NCBI RefSeq assembly: GCF_020439865.1
Contig: NZ_JAGRPF010000068.1
Span: forward strand, 1 to 51,558
Length of the DNA stretch: 51,558 bases
Reading direction: 5' to 3'
Origin: Prosthecobacter sp.
Lineage (GTDB): Bacteria; Verrucomicrobiota; Verrucomicrobiia; Verrucomicrobiales; Verrucomicrobiaceae
The notes beneath the pieces are model-generated. The model saw nothing but the letters and a program-made list of their open reading frames with translations, was not told the origin of the DNA and did no database searches. This document shows positions 33,902-41,618 of this stretch, one piece after another. Within the stretch, counting starts at the first letter, position 1. Every line of letters starts with the position of its first letter. The position numbers were made by a program, and so were the translations under genes.

Positions 33902-35161
33902 TCAGGCGGCCCGTCCCTCCAAAAACCACGTCGTCACACGCCCCTTGCCTTTGATCTCGATCTCACCGCGCTCGCGGAAGTCGAACTTGCCGCACAGACG
34001 TCGCCAGGTCGTCTCCGTCACCTGGATGGAGTTGATCTCGCAGCTCGATTCCATGCGACTGGCGGTGTTTACCGTGTCACCCCACAAGTCATAGAGAAAT
34101 TTTTTCCGGCCGATGACGCCGGCCACCACCGGACCGGTTGCAATGCCAATGCGGATGTTCAACGGCGTGCCGTCCGGACCGTGAATGCCGCGAACCTCGT
34201 TTAGCATCGCCAGCGCCATGCCCGCCACATCTTCAGCATGGCTTTCCGTGGGGTTCGGCAGTCCGCCGGCCAGCATGTAGGCGTCTCCGACGGTTTTGAT
34301 CTTCTCCAGTCCAAAGCGGTCCACCAATGCGTCGAAGCGCGTGAAGACCTCGTCCATCAGTTGGAGGATCTCCGCAGGTGACATCTTCTCTGACATGGGC
34401 GTGAAGCCTACGAGGTCAGCGAAGAGCACGGTCACATCATGAAAGCCGTCTGCGATGCTCTGCGGATCATCCTTCAGCCGCCGGGCGATCTGCTCCGGCA
34501 GAATGTTGAGCAGCAGCCGGTCGGCGCGTTCGTGCTCGTGGATCGCCTGCAGTTCCGCTCGCCGCGCCGTGGTGCGCAGCACCAGCGTCACGACCAGCGC
34601 GAGAATCAGCGCACCGAAGGAGATGAGCACCTCCATGGCGACACGCACGTCATGTCGCATCACCGGCACCAGCGGATCATTGCGTTCGCGCAGCCACATC
34701 ATGACTCCAAACACCAGCAAAGAGGCGCCGACGACGAGCCACATGCGCCCGCGCTCCTCCTCCGGGAACATCGCCATCGATGCCGCGGCGATGACGATGA
34801 CAAAAAGGTGCGCCGGCGCGAATCCGCCGAAGATGAATGTGGAACTCAGCACATAGAGCAGGGCGACCAACACCGACGCCAACCGCGCCGCCGCATGGTG
34901 ACGGTGCAGGTTCAGCCATACCGGTGCCAGGAACAGAATAGCTCCCACGCCGCGTGCGGAAATGATCGCCGCCTCAAGGGCGTTTGTGCGGCCCCAGTCC
35001 GTGACGACAGGCATTTCAAGGAACCAGAACACCACCGCGCATGACAACCCAGCCAATGCCGTCAGGTTGCAGAAGCGCACATGCTTGGCCTCCGACGCGC
35101 TCATGGTGGCGGGCACGCCTGCATCCGCAATGCGTTCGAGGATCCGAGCCAGGCGGTTCAT
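33902..35161 (-). CDS. Class III adenylate/guanylate cyclase with membrane domain
   Basis: A 419-residue protein. The N-terminal half (about 30-205) has six hydrophobic helices. The C-terminal half (about 225-415) is a class III cyclase domain: VTVLFADLVGF (first metal Asp), GLEKIKTVGDAYM (purine-selecting Lys and second Asp), and DLWGDTVNTASRME (transition-state Asn and Arg). The Lys in EKIKTVGD and Asp in LYDLWGD favour ATP over GTP. A degenerate HAMP-less linker rich in Ala/Arg joins the halves. The gene is monocistronic by position, 121 bases upstream of the desaturase start on the same strand, and need not belong to the lipid operon. Confidence 0.93.
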   Translation of the reverse strand: MNRLARILERIADAGVPATMSASEAKHVRFCNLTALAGLSCAVVFWFLEMPVVTDWGRTNALEAAIISARGVGAILFLAPVWLNLHRHHAAARLASVLVALLYVLSSTFIFGGFAPAHLFVIVIAAASMAMFPEEERGRMWLVVGASLLVFGVMMWLRERNDPLVPVMRHDVRVAMEVLISFGALILALVVTLVLRTTARRAELQAIHEHERADRLLLNILPEQIARRLKDDPQSIADGFHDVTVLFADLVGFTPMSEKMSPAEILQLMDEVFTRFDALVDRFGLEKIKTVGDAYMLAGGLPNPTESHAEDVAGMALAMLNEVRGIHGPDGTPLNIRIGIATGPVVAGVIGRKKFLYDLWGDTVNTASRMESSCEINSIQVTETTWRRLCGKFDFRERGEIEIKGKGRVTTWFLEGRAA

Positions 35162-35241
35162 GGCGGCGAGTGTGAGCGGGGGTTGCCTCAGAAACCAGAT
35201 AAATTTCCATCTGTGGCATCAAACCGGCGAACCAGACCCGT

Positions 35242-36240
35242 CTAGAGATCGATGCTGCGCATGCGCTCGGCGCAGCGCTCAGGCCGCGTGCTGTTGATGT
35301 AGGTGCCGCTGCCGAGTTCAAAACCGGCGAGCTGTGTGATCCGGGGAACGATGGCCAGGTACCAGTGGAAGCAGCTTGAAGACATCTCGCCCAAGGGTCC
35401 GGAGCGGATGGTGATGTTGAAGTCAGGATCGCCTGCAGCGATCTTCAAACGACGCAACAGGCGGCCGAGCATGCCCGACAGTTCCTCGATCTCCTCATCA
35501 TTGATCGCATCAAAGGAGGACTCATGCTTGCGCGGAAATACCCACATGTGGAAAGGCGACAGAGAGGCATAGGGCATGAAGGCCACAAACGAGGAGCCGG
35601 CCTCCAGGATGCGCTCTTCGGCGAGCAGTTCCTCATGCACCACCGCGCAGTACAAACAGCCGCCGTTCAATTCATGAAAGCGGCGCGCCTCCTGCAGGCG
35701 TGTGCACACCTGCGCGGACAACACCGGAGCCGCGGTGATCTGCGAGTGCGAGTGCTCCAGCGAACTCCCCGCGCGCTGGCCATGATTTTTGAAAATGACA
35801 ATGCTCTCCACACCCGGCATGGCACGCAGCGCCTGATAGCGCTCACGATACATGCGCAGGATCAGGCTCAGATGCGACGGTTCTATTTCGCCGAGGTCAA
35901 GATCGTGACGCGGATGCTCCACCACCACTTCATGCGCACCGGCGGCAGCCATCGAACGAAACGTGCCGTTCACCTTCCGTCGCAGATCGTCCGTGGCACT
36001 GAACACTCCAAACTTGTTGGGAACCACGCGCACCAGCCAGGAACCGTCCACCGCCGCCGAACGCGCGATCTCGGGCGGCGTCAGAGCTTCGTTGCCGGTG
36101 CAAAACGGACAGTCGTCACGATGCGGCATGCGCGGCGAATGCTCCGACACTTTGCGATGAAAATCATCCGGTCGCAGCGCCCGGTCCGGAGCCATGATGA
36201 CCCAGTCGAGGGTGATGGGGTTGAAACGCATTTCAGACAT
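35242..36240 (-). CDS. galT: Galactose-1-phosphate uridylyltransferase
   Basis: A 332-residue HIT-superfamily enzyme. C44 and C47 (CPFC) are the zinc cysteines. The active site is H164-S-H166-S-Q168, where H166 is the uridylylated nucleophile by analogy with E. coli GalT; Ser replaces the Pro of the usual HPHxQ. A second lobe carries CLYCAVVHEE and FHMWVFPRKHESSFD. It exchanges UMP between UDP-glucose and galactose-1-phosphate in the Leloir pathway; galK and galE are not nearby. Some bacterial relatives act on other sugar-1-phosphates, so the substrate is probable rather than certain. Confidence 0.88.
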   Translation of the reverse strand: MSEMRFNPITLDWVIMAPDRALRPDDFHRKVSEHSPRMPHRDDCPFCTGNEALTPPEIARSAAVDGSWLVRVVPNKFGVFSATDDLRRKVNGTFRSMAAAGAHEVVVEHPRHDLDLGEIEPSHLSLILRMYRERYQALRAMPGVESIVIFKNHGQRAGSSLEHSHSQITAAPVLSAQVCTRLQEARRFHELNGGCLYCAVVHEELLAEERILEAGSSFVAFMPYASLSPFHMWVFPRKHESSFDAINDEEIEELSGMLGRLLRRLKIAAGDPDFNITIRSGPLGEMSSSCFHWYLAIVPRITQLAGFELGSGTYINSTRPERCAERMRSIDL

Positions 36241-36283
36241 GGCGGCACCATGCTAACGAGTCCGACAGGAATAGCTGGCACAA

Positions 36284-36315
36284 AAAAGCCGCGCAGGTTG
36301 GATTGCGCGGCTTTT
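36284..36315 (-). terminator. Terminator copy A after the metK fragment
   Basis: AAAAGCCGCGCA and TGCGCGGCTTTT form a perfect 12-base stem with an 8-base loop, flanked by A/T runs, so it can work on both strands. It lies 25 bases after the stop of the metK fragment and is the duplicate of 37521-37552. Confidence 0.85.
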
Positions 36316-36340
36316 CGTGGGGTTTTAAGCGGGCAAGAGA

Positions 36341-36616
36341 TTACTTCGCCGCCTTCTTGAGGGCTTCGGCCTTGTTGGTCAGTTCCCAGGTGATTTCCGG
36401 GTCGTTGATCTTGCCGAAGTGGCCGTAGTTGGTGGTCTTCGAGTAGATCGGACGAAGCAGGTTGAGCCGCTTGACGATGTCGGCCGGCTTGAAGGAGAAA
36501 ACCTTCAGAACGGCGTCGAGGATCTTGGCATCGCTGATGGTGCCGGTGCCGAAGGTGTCGATGTGAACGCTCACGGGAAGCGGATGACCGATGGCGTAGG
36601 CTAACTGCACTTCGCA
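36341..36616 (-). pseudogene. metK: Truncated metK copy (C-terminal 91 codons only)
   Basis: The minus-strand frame encodes the last 91 residues of S-adenosylmethionine synthetase, from about [14 protein letters not shown] to the natural end AEALKKAAK, with only three residue differences from intact metK at 37578-38798 (Leu for Phe, Ala for Asp, Arg for Gln). The N-terminal three quarters are missing, including the ATP-binding GEGHPDK, so no activity is possible. No start codon or promoter is apparent at the break. Of the 14 coding mismatches to metK, 12 fall in third codon positions, which is not how a decaying copy would drift. Confidence 0.93.
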
Positions 36617-36624
36617 CAGCTCAG

Positions 36625-36642
36625 TGTAGCGGTTCCGCTACA
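36625..36642 (+). other. Short perfect inverted repeat at the edge of the duplication
   Basis: TGTAGCG-GTTC-CGCTACA: 7 pairs with a 4-base loop, starting 9 bases after repeat copy A ends and followed by TAGAAAAAAA. It lies between the metK fragment and the PEP-CTERM gene. It could be a terminator-like or recombination-site hairpin; nothing decides between them. Confidence 0.4.
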
Positions 36643-36731
36643 TAGAAAAAAACGTTCCCTGCATTGACTCCAGTCCGGCCTCTTTGCTAGGGTCATCCAC
36701 GATTAACCATAATCTCGAAGAGATCCCATCC

Positions 36732-37514
36732 ATGAACTTCTTCGTTTCGCCACTCTTACGCGTCTTGCTCGCAGCCACGCTGATTCTCGCTACTGTCAGC
36801 CCCACGCGTGGTGCCACACTCGTCTTCGGGGACTCCTCCTACAATCTAGATTCCGTTGAGGGATCCTCTGGCGCCAGCGGCGGGGGGCTAATCGGGAGTT
36901 TTAACGTCACTGAGCAGCTTCAGATCGTCTCCGCGGACTTGGCGGTGCAGGGGCTGGTCGCCGGGAGTGTCATCACCGGCGTGCGCACGCGGATCAATAG
37001 TGGCAATGGCATGGTGGGGGATCGTAGTATCAGCGACTTCGAGATTACACTGGCGCAGGCGGCCAATGCCATCGGCAGCATGTCCACGACCTTCGCCGAC
37101 AACATGCTAGATCCCGTCTTAGTGCATGACGGGGCGTTTAGTTTCTTCGATGCACAGATGCCTGAGGGGAGTACGCCGAATGCGTTCGGCCAGTTGGTTT
37201 CTTTTGACACTCCCTACACCTATCAGGGTGGCGATCTGGTCTTCATGTTCTCGAGGCCGTCAGTCACTGGAGGGAGTGGTATAAGCACTGACCATCATTT
37301 CCTTGGTGACGGCACCATTGTCCGCCGCCTTTACGGCGGCACTTTTCATGCCGCCACCGGAAGCTTGGACACCGGCTTCGCGGTGCTCCAGCTCGAATTC
37401 TCGTCGGTACCCGAGCCGTCGCGTGCACTGCTGCTCATGGTTGGCTTGCTGGGCACGGGCTTGCTGCGAAAGCGAGTTCGGCCCCTGGTGGAATCCAGAG
37501 AAGATTTCACGTAA
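36732..37514 (+). CDS. PEP-CTERM sorted exported protein
   Basis: A 260-residue protein with a signal peptide (about 1-26, ending SPTRGA). The mature domain is Gly/Ser/Thr-rich and beta-like, with no recognised fold. The C-terminal sorting signal is VPEPSRALLLMVGLLGTGLLRKRVRP (about residues 225-250): a PEP motif, a hydrophobic helix and a basic cluster. It should be processed by an exosortase, which is not in the window. It lies alone between the two direct repeats of metK 3' DNA and on the opposite strand to metK. In-frame ATG 36684 is possible, but 36732 begins the signal peptide. Confidence 0.9.
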   Translation: MNFFVSPLLRVLLAATLILATVSPTRGATLVFGDSSYNLDSVEGSSGASGGGLIGSFNVTEQLQIVSADLAVQGLVAGSVITGVRTRINSGNGMVGDRSISDFEITLAQAANAIGSMSTTFADNMLDPVLVHDGAFSFFDAQMPEGSTPNAFGQLVSFDTPYTYQGGDLVFMFSRPSVTGGSGISTDHHFLGDGTIVRRLYGGTFHAATGSLDTGFAVLQLEFSSVPEPSRALLLMVGLLGTGLLRKRVRPLVESREDFT

Positions 37515-37515
37515 C

Positions 37516-37853
37516 CACAAAAAAGCCGCGCAGGTTGGGTTGCGCGGCTTTTCGTGGGGTTTTAAGCGGGCAAGAGATTACTTCGCGGCCTTCTTGAGGG
37601 CCTCGGCCTTGTTGGTCAGCTCCCAGGTGATTTCCGGGTCGTTGATCTTGCCGAAGTGGCCGTAGTTGGTGGTCTTCGAGTAGATCGGGCGGAGCAGGTT
37701 GAGCTGCTTGACGATGTCGGCCGGCTTGAAAGAGAAGACCTTGAGGACGGCGTCGAGGATCTTGTCATCGCTGATGGTGCCGGTGCCGAAGGTGTCGATG
37801 TGAACGCTCACCGGAAGCGGATGACCGATGGCGTAGGCGAACTGGACTTCGCA
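37516..37853. repeat. Direct repeat copy B: 3' end of intact metK plus terminator
   Basis: The partner of 36279-36616 (same length, no indels, about 96% identical). This copy is continuous with full-length metK. Together the copies bracket 899 bases that hold the PEP-CTERM gene. Confidence 0.95.
37521..37552 (-). terminator. Bidirectional terminator after metK and the PEP-CTERM gene
   Basis: The same perfect 12-base stem as copy A, with loop GGTTGGGT. It lies between the converging stops of the PEP-CTERM gene (37514) and metK (37578), with T runs usable on both strands. Confidence 0.87.
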
Positions 37854-38798
37854 CTTCGAAGCGAGACCGGCGGCGACGACGTTCTTGGCGACCCAGCGGC
37901 CCATGTAGGCGGCGCTGCGGTCCACTTTGGACGGATCTTTGCCGGAGAAGGCACCACCACCGTGACGGCCCATGCCGCCGTAGGTGTCGACGATGATCTT
38001 GCGTCCGGTCAGGCCGCTGTCGCCCTGCGGACCGCCGATGACGAACTTGCCGGTTGGGTTGATGAGATACTCGGTGTCCTTGGTGAGCATGTTCTTCGGC
38101 AGGACCTTCTTGATGACCTGCTCGATGCAGAACTTCTCGATCTCGGCGTGGCTCACGTCCGCAGCGTGCTGCGTGGAGATGACGACGTTCACGATGCGGG
38201 TGGGCTTGCCATCGACGTATTCGACGGACACCTGGCTCTTTGCGTCGGGACGCAGCCATTTGGCGAGCTTGCCGGCCTTGCGGATGCGAGTCAGCTCACG
38301 GCCGAGGCGATGCGCGAACATGATCGGAGCTGGCATGAGCTCCGGCGTTTCGTCGCAGGCATAACCAAACATGATGCCTTGGTCACCAGCGCCTTGTTCA
38401 GCGGTCTTTTTGCCTTCAGCGGCAGCGGTGTCCACACCCTGTGCGATGTCGGGGCTCTGGATGGTAAGGTAGTTGTTGATGAAGATCTGGTCGGCGTGGA
38501 AGACGTCGTCCACGTTGGTGTAACCGATGCCGCGGACCGCGTCACGAATGACCTGGCCGACGTTGATGACTTCGTCGATGGGCTTGGTGGTGCCGAGCTT
38601 CTTGTTCTGGAGCTTCGGGATGGTGATTTCACCACCGACGACAACGATGTTGCTCTTCACGAAGGTCTCGCAGGCGACGCGGCTCTTGGAGTCGATCTTG
38701 AGGCAGGCGTCGAGGATGGCGTCGGAAATCGTATCGGAAACTTTGTCAGGATGGCCTTCGCCGACGGATTCGGACGAGAAGATGTAGCTGCGGGACAT
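37578..38798 (-). CDS. metK: S-adenosylmethionine synthetase
   Basis: A 406-residue enzyme, slightly longer than the usual 380-400. Family motifs are [13 protein letters not shown] near the N-terminus, [17 protein letters not shown] (about 140-156) and [19 protein letters not shown] (about 270-288), with the three-fold domain layout complete. It makes SAM from ATP and methionine, so it also supplies the three SAM-dependent methyltransferases in this window. The 5' leader contains an 11-pair stem-loop with one mismatch at 38822-38849. The 3' end is duplicated at 36279-36616. It is divergent from the sulfatase at 38982. Confidence 0.97.
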   Translation of the reverse strand: MSRSYIFSSESVGEGHPDKVSDTISDAILDACLKIDSKSRVACETFVKSNIVVVGGEITIPKLQNKKLGTTKPIDEVINVGQVIRDAVRGIGYTNVDDVFHADQIFINNYLTIQSPDIAQGVDTAAAEGKKTAEQGAGDQGIMFGYACDETPELMPAPIMFAHRLGRELTRIRKAGKLAKWLRPDAKSQVSVEYVDGKPTRIVNVVISTQHAADVSHAEIEKFCIEQVIKKVLPKNMLTKDTEYLINPTGKFVIGGPQGDSGLTGRKIIVDTYGGMGRHGGGAFSGKDPSKVDRSAAYMGRWVAKNVVAAGLASKCEVQFAYAIGHPLPVSVHIDTFGTGTISDDKILDAVLKVFSFKPADIVKQLNLLRPIYSKTTNYGHFGKINDPEITWELTNKAEALKKAAK

Positions 38799-38821
38799 GG
38801 TGGTGGTCGTTTGGGTTATAT

Positions 38822-38849
38822 GGACGAATCATGATTTGATGATGCGTCC
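38822..38849 (-). promoter_or_regulatory. Stem-loop in the metK 5' leader
   Basis: On the minus strand GGACG-C-ATCAT pairs with ATGAT-T-CGTCC around the loop CAAATC: ten pairs and one mismatch. It ends 23 bases before the metK ATG. A second stem, CCCC-GATTT-GGGG, lies further upstream at 38869-38881. A methionine or SAM-related leader is tempting, but I do not recognise a known riboswitch class, and plain transcription-factor binding is equally possible. Confidence 0.4.
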
Positions 38850-38981
38850 GGAGGGCGGGGAGAGTATTCCCCAAATCGGGGGCGTCAATCCGGATTTCTC
38901 ACCTCTACAGGTGCACTCTGGATAGACTCAGGAGGATTGTGCCCGATAAGGCCCCCTCCAGTCGGCGTTTGAACCCGTGTC

Positions 38982-40415
38982 ATGCGCCTCCAACTGCTTC
39001 TCCTCTCGATTTTCGCCTGCACCAGCCTTGCGGCAGACAAGCCAAACGTCCTCATGGTGCTCATCGATGACATGGGCTGGGGTGATTTCTCCTGCTTCGG
39101 CAGTCAGGAAGCAAAGACGCCGAACGTCGATCGCATGGCCGCAGAAGGCATTCGCTTCACGCAGTTCTACGTGAACTCGCCCATCTGCTCGCCCTCGCGG
39201 TGTGCGCTGACGACCGGGCAGTATCCGCAGCGCTGGAAGATCACGTCGTATCTGAACAACCGCGCCGACAACGAGCGCCGCGGCGTCGCGCAGTGGCTCG
39301 ACCTGAAGGCGCCCACGTTTGCGCGCATCCTGCATGACCATGGCTATGCCACCGGGCACTTCGGCAAATGGCACCTCGGAGGCCAGCGCGACGTCGATGA
39401 CGCGCCGCCGATCACCGCCTATGGCTTCGACGAGTCGCTCACCAACTTCGAAGGCATGGGCGCCAAGCTTCTGCCGCTCACCCTGAAACCCGGCGACACC
39501 GAACCCAAAAAAATCTGGGCGGACGCCGTGCGGCTCGGCGAACCCGCAACGTGGATGCTGCGCTCGAAGATCACCGGCGGTTTCATCGACGCCGCGATTC
39601 CGTTCATCGACAAAGCCGTCGCCGCGAAGAAGTCGTTCTTCGTCAATCTCTGGCCCGATGACGTCCACGGACCGTGGTGGCCGCCGGTGGACAAATGGGC
39701 CGAGGGCAAACGCGGGCTCTACCTTGCGGTTTTGGAAGAAATGGACCGTCAGTTTGGCAAGCTTTTCGACCACATCCGCAACACTCCAGAACTGCGCGAC
39801 AACACACTCGTTCTCATCTGCTCCGACAACGGCCCCGAACCTGGCGCAGGCAGTGCCGGTCCCTTCCGCGGTTCGAAGACCACGCTGTATGAAGGCGGCA
39901 CGCGTTCTCCGCTCGTCGTGTGGGGCCCCGGTTTGATCGACAAGGGCAAAGCGGGCACACAGAACGAGAAGTCGGTCTTCGCCGCCTTCGATCTCGCGCC
40001 TTCGCTGCTGTCGATCCTGAACATCGAAGCGAAGGACGTCGCGTTCGATGGCGAAAACATCGCCCCTGCCCTTCTAGGCAAAGATGAAGTCTCTCGCCAG
40101 GCGCCCATCTTCTGGCGTCGTCCGCCGGACCGCAAAACCGTGTCGCCCACGCTGCCCGAGCGCATGCCAGACCTCGCCATGCGGGAAGACACGTGGAAGT
40201 TCCTCTGCGAATACGACGGCACCAAGCCCAAGCTCTATGATCTGACCTACGACAGATCGGAAGTCACCAACGTCGCCGATAAGAATCCCGAGATCGTCGC
40301 ACGCATGACAAAAGCCGTGCTCGCCTGGCACCAGTCCATGCCGCAGGACAACGGCCCCGCCCTTGGCACCCAGACTCTCAAACCAAAGGGCAAGGAAGCA
40401 AAAGGAAAGCCGTAA
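38982..40415 (+). CDS. Secreted sulfatase (arylsulfatase A-like) with CSPSR motif
   Basis: A 477-residue sulfatase with a signal peptide (1-18). The metal site is VLIDDMGWGD (26-35). The formylglycine motif C69-S-P71-S-R73 is canonical and continues into CALTTGQYPQRW. GHFGKWHLGG and ICSDNGPEPGAGS supply further active-site residues. The chain ends with a Lys/Gly-rich tail. It is related to, but clearly distinct from, the CxAxR sulfatase at 6701. It stands alone, divergent from metK and followed by hisG on the same strand after 166 bases. The substrate is unknown. Confidence 0.95.
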   Translation: MRLQLLLLSIFACTSLAADKPNVLMVLIDDMGWGDFSCFGSQEAKTPNVDRMAAEGIRFTQFYVNSPICSPSRCALTTGQYPQRWKITSYLNNRADNERRGVAQWLDLKAPTFARILHDHGYATGHFGKWHLGGQRDVDDAPPITAYGFDESLTNFEGMGAKLLPLTLKPGDTEPKKIWADAVRLGEPATWMLRSKITGGFIDAAIPFIDKAVAAKKSFFVNLWPDDVHGPWWPPVDKWAEGKRGLYLAVLEEMDRQFGKLFDHIRNTPELRDNTLVLICSDNGPEPGAGSAGPFRGSKTTLYEGGTRSPLVVWGPGLIDKGKAGTQNEKSVFAAFDLAPSLLSILNIEAKDVAFDGENIAPALLGKDEVSRQAPIFWRRPPDRKTVSPTLPERMPDLAMREDTWKFLCEYDGTKPKLYDLTYDRSEVTNVADKNPEIVARMTKAVLAWHQSMPQDNGPALGTQTLKPKGKEAKGKP

Positions 40416-40466
40416 CCGGCTGCCAGGGGCAGTCCGGCGAGATCGTGGAAGGTGACAGGACAAAAA

Positions 40467-40497
40467 AGAGTCGCTCGAACGCAGCAAAATGACTCTT
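40467..40497 (-). terminator. Terminator-like hairpin, best on the minus strand
   Basis: AAGAGTC (40467-40473) pairs with GACTCTT (40491-40497) across 17 bases. The T run follows on the minus strand, where no gene needs a terminator; on the plus strand it is not T-rich. It could close an unseen antisense RNA, or partly terminate sulfatase transcription. Weak. Confidence 0.35.
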
Positions 40498-40581
40498 CCG
40501 GGCGCAACACGGGCTTCGGGGTGAATTTCCTCTAGCCAGCCGGAAGAATGCCGCTAGGATGCGCGCCCCTTTCCCCCGACC

Positions 40582-41466
40582 ATGACCGAATCGAAAAACA
40601 TCCTCCGCCTTGGACTGCCCAAAGGCAGCCTGCAGGAGCCGACGCTTGAATTGTTCAAGCGTGCGGGGTTCAATATCGTCGTTTCCTCCCGTTCCTACCG
40701 TCCATCAGTGGATGATGAGGAGCTCGAACTCCGCCTGTTGCGGGCCCAGGAAATCGGACGCTACGTCGATCATGGGTTCCTCGACTGCGGCATCACCGGC
40801 CGCGACTGGATCGTGGAAAACGGCGCCGACGTCGAGGTCATCACCGACCTGCGTTACAGCAAGGCCACCTCCTGGCCCACGCGCTGGGTGCTGGTGGTGC
40901 CGAACGACTCCCCGGTGAAAACGGTGAAGGATCTCGAGGGCAAGCGCATTGCCACGGAAGCGGTGGGTCTCACCCAGCGCTACCTCGAAAAACACGGCGT
41001 GAAGGCCGAAGTCGAATTCAGCTGGGGCGCCACGGAAGTGAAGGTGCCGGAGATGGTGGACGCCATTGTGGACATCACCGAGACCGGCTCCTCCCTGCGC
41101 GCGAACAAGCTGCGCATCGTGGACACGCTGATGGAAAGCTACCCCCAATTTGTCTCCAGCAAACCTGCCGCCCGTGATGAATGGAAACGGCAGAAGATGG
41201 AGACGCTCGTGCTGCTGCTCAAAGGCGCGCTCGAGGCCCGCCACAAGGTCGGCCTCAAGATGAACGTGCCCACCAAGCATCTGCAGGAGGTGGTGGACTG
41301 TCTGCCATCGCAGCGCTCACCCACGGTTTCGACGCTCGCCAGCCAGGAATGGGTGGCCGTGGAAACCGTCATTGACGAAGCCACCGTGCGGGTAATCATC
41401 CCGCGGCTGAAGTCACTGGGGGCCGAGGGTATTGTGGAATACCCGCTGAACAAAGTCGTCCACTAG
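40582..41466 (+). CDS. hisG: ATP phosphoribosyltransferase, long form
   Basis: A 294-residue HisG of the long type, which carries its own regulatory domain and needs no HisZ. The catalytic part has [36 protein letters not shown], and [22 protein letters not shown] with the PRPP loop. The ACT-like C-terminal domain (about 215-294) includes [23 protein letters not shown]. It performs the first step of histidine synthesis, fusing ATP and PRPP, and is feedback-inhibited by histidine in the family. Other his genes are not nearby. The COX24-like small gene follows after 30 bases. Confidence 0.95.
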   Translation: MTESKNILRLGLPKGSLQEPTLELFKRAGFNIVVSSRSYRPSVDDEELELRLLRAQEIGRYVDHGFLDCGITGRDWIVENGADVEVITDLRYSKATSWPTRWVLVVPNDSPVKTVKDLEGKRIATEAVGLTQRYLEKHGVKAEVEFSWGATEVKVPEMVDAIVDITETGSSLRANKLRIVDTLMESYPQFVSSKPAARDEWKRQKMETLVLLLKGALEARHKVGLKMNVPTKHLQEVVDCLPSQRSPTVSTLASQEWVAVETVIDEATVRVIIPRLKSLGAEGIVEYPLNKVVH

Positions 41467-41496
41467 ATCAACGCCAACACACAGGAGAACACGAAC

Positions 41497-41601
41497 ATGG
41501 GATCGCTCAAAAAGCGGAGAAAAACGAAGATCAACAAGCACAAGCGCAAGAAGCGCATGCGCGCGAACCGTCACAAGAAGCGTTTGCGCTACAAGTCGTA
41601 A
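41497..41601 (+). CDS. AURKAIP1/COX24-domain small basic protein
   Basis: A 34-residue, very basic protein reading MGSLKKRRKTKINKHKRKKR then MRANRHKKRLRYKS. This is the AURKAIP1/COX24 domain (DUF1713), named after a mitochondrial ribosome-associated protein and conserved as a tiny stand-alone gene in PVC and Bacteroidetes genomes. A good Shine-Dalgarno AGGAG lies about 11 bases before the ATG (around 41482-41486), which is rare in this window. A link to the ribosome is likely from family knowledge and from the Lys/Arg content. It sits between hisG and a TPR gene, both on the plus strand, and is short enough to be missed by most gene callers. Confidence 0.9.
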   Translation: MGSLKKRRKTKINKHKRKKRMRANRHKKRLRYKS

Positions 41602-41618
41602 CCGCTAGCCTTGACGGC

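Larger units (their letters stand above)
36279..36616. repeat. Direct repeat copy A: metK 3' end plus terminator
   Basis: A 338-base segment repeated without any indel at 37516-37853 (offset 1237). I count 15 mismatches, about 96% identity. It contains the last 91 codons of metK, the stop codon and the downstream terminator. Identity stops abruptly on both sides. Confidence 0.95.

Noticed and set aside
36684..36731. Upstream ATG start for the PEP-CTERM gene
   Set aside because: The extra 16 residues precede a complete signal peptide and are polar; the ATG at 36732 gives the expected N-terminus.
36279..37853. Insertion sequence or integrative element around the metK repeats
   Set aside because: No transposase, integrase or terminal inverted repeats were found in the 899-base insert.
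38799..38981. A known SAM riboswitch class in the metK leader
   Set aside because: Stem-loops exist but no diagnostic core of SAM-I, II, III or V could be recognised by eye; listed only as a structured leader.
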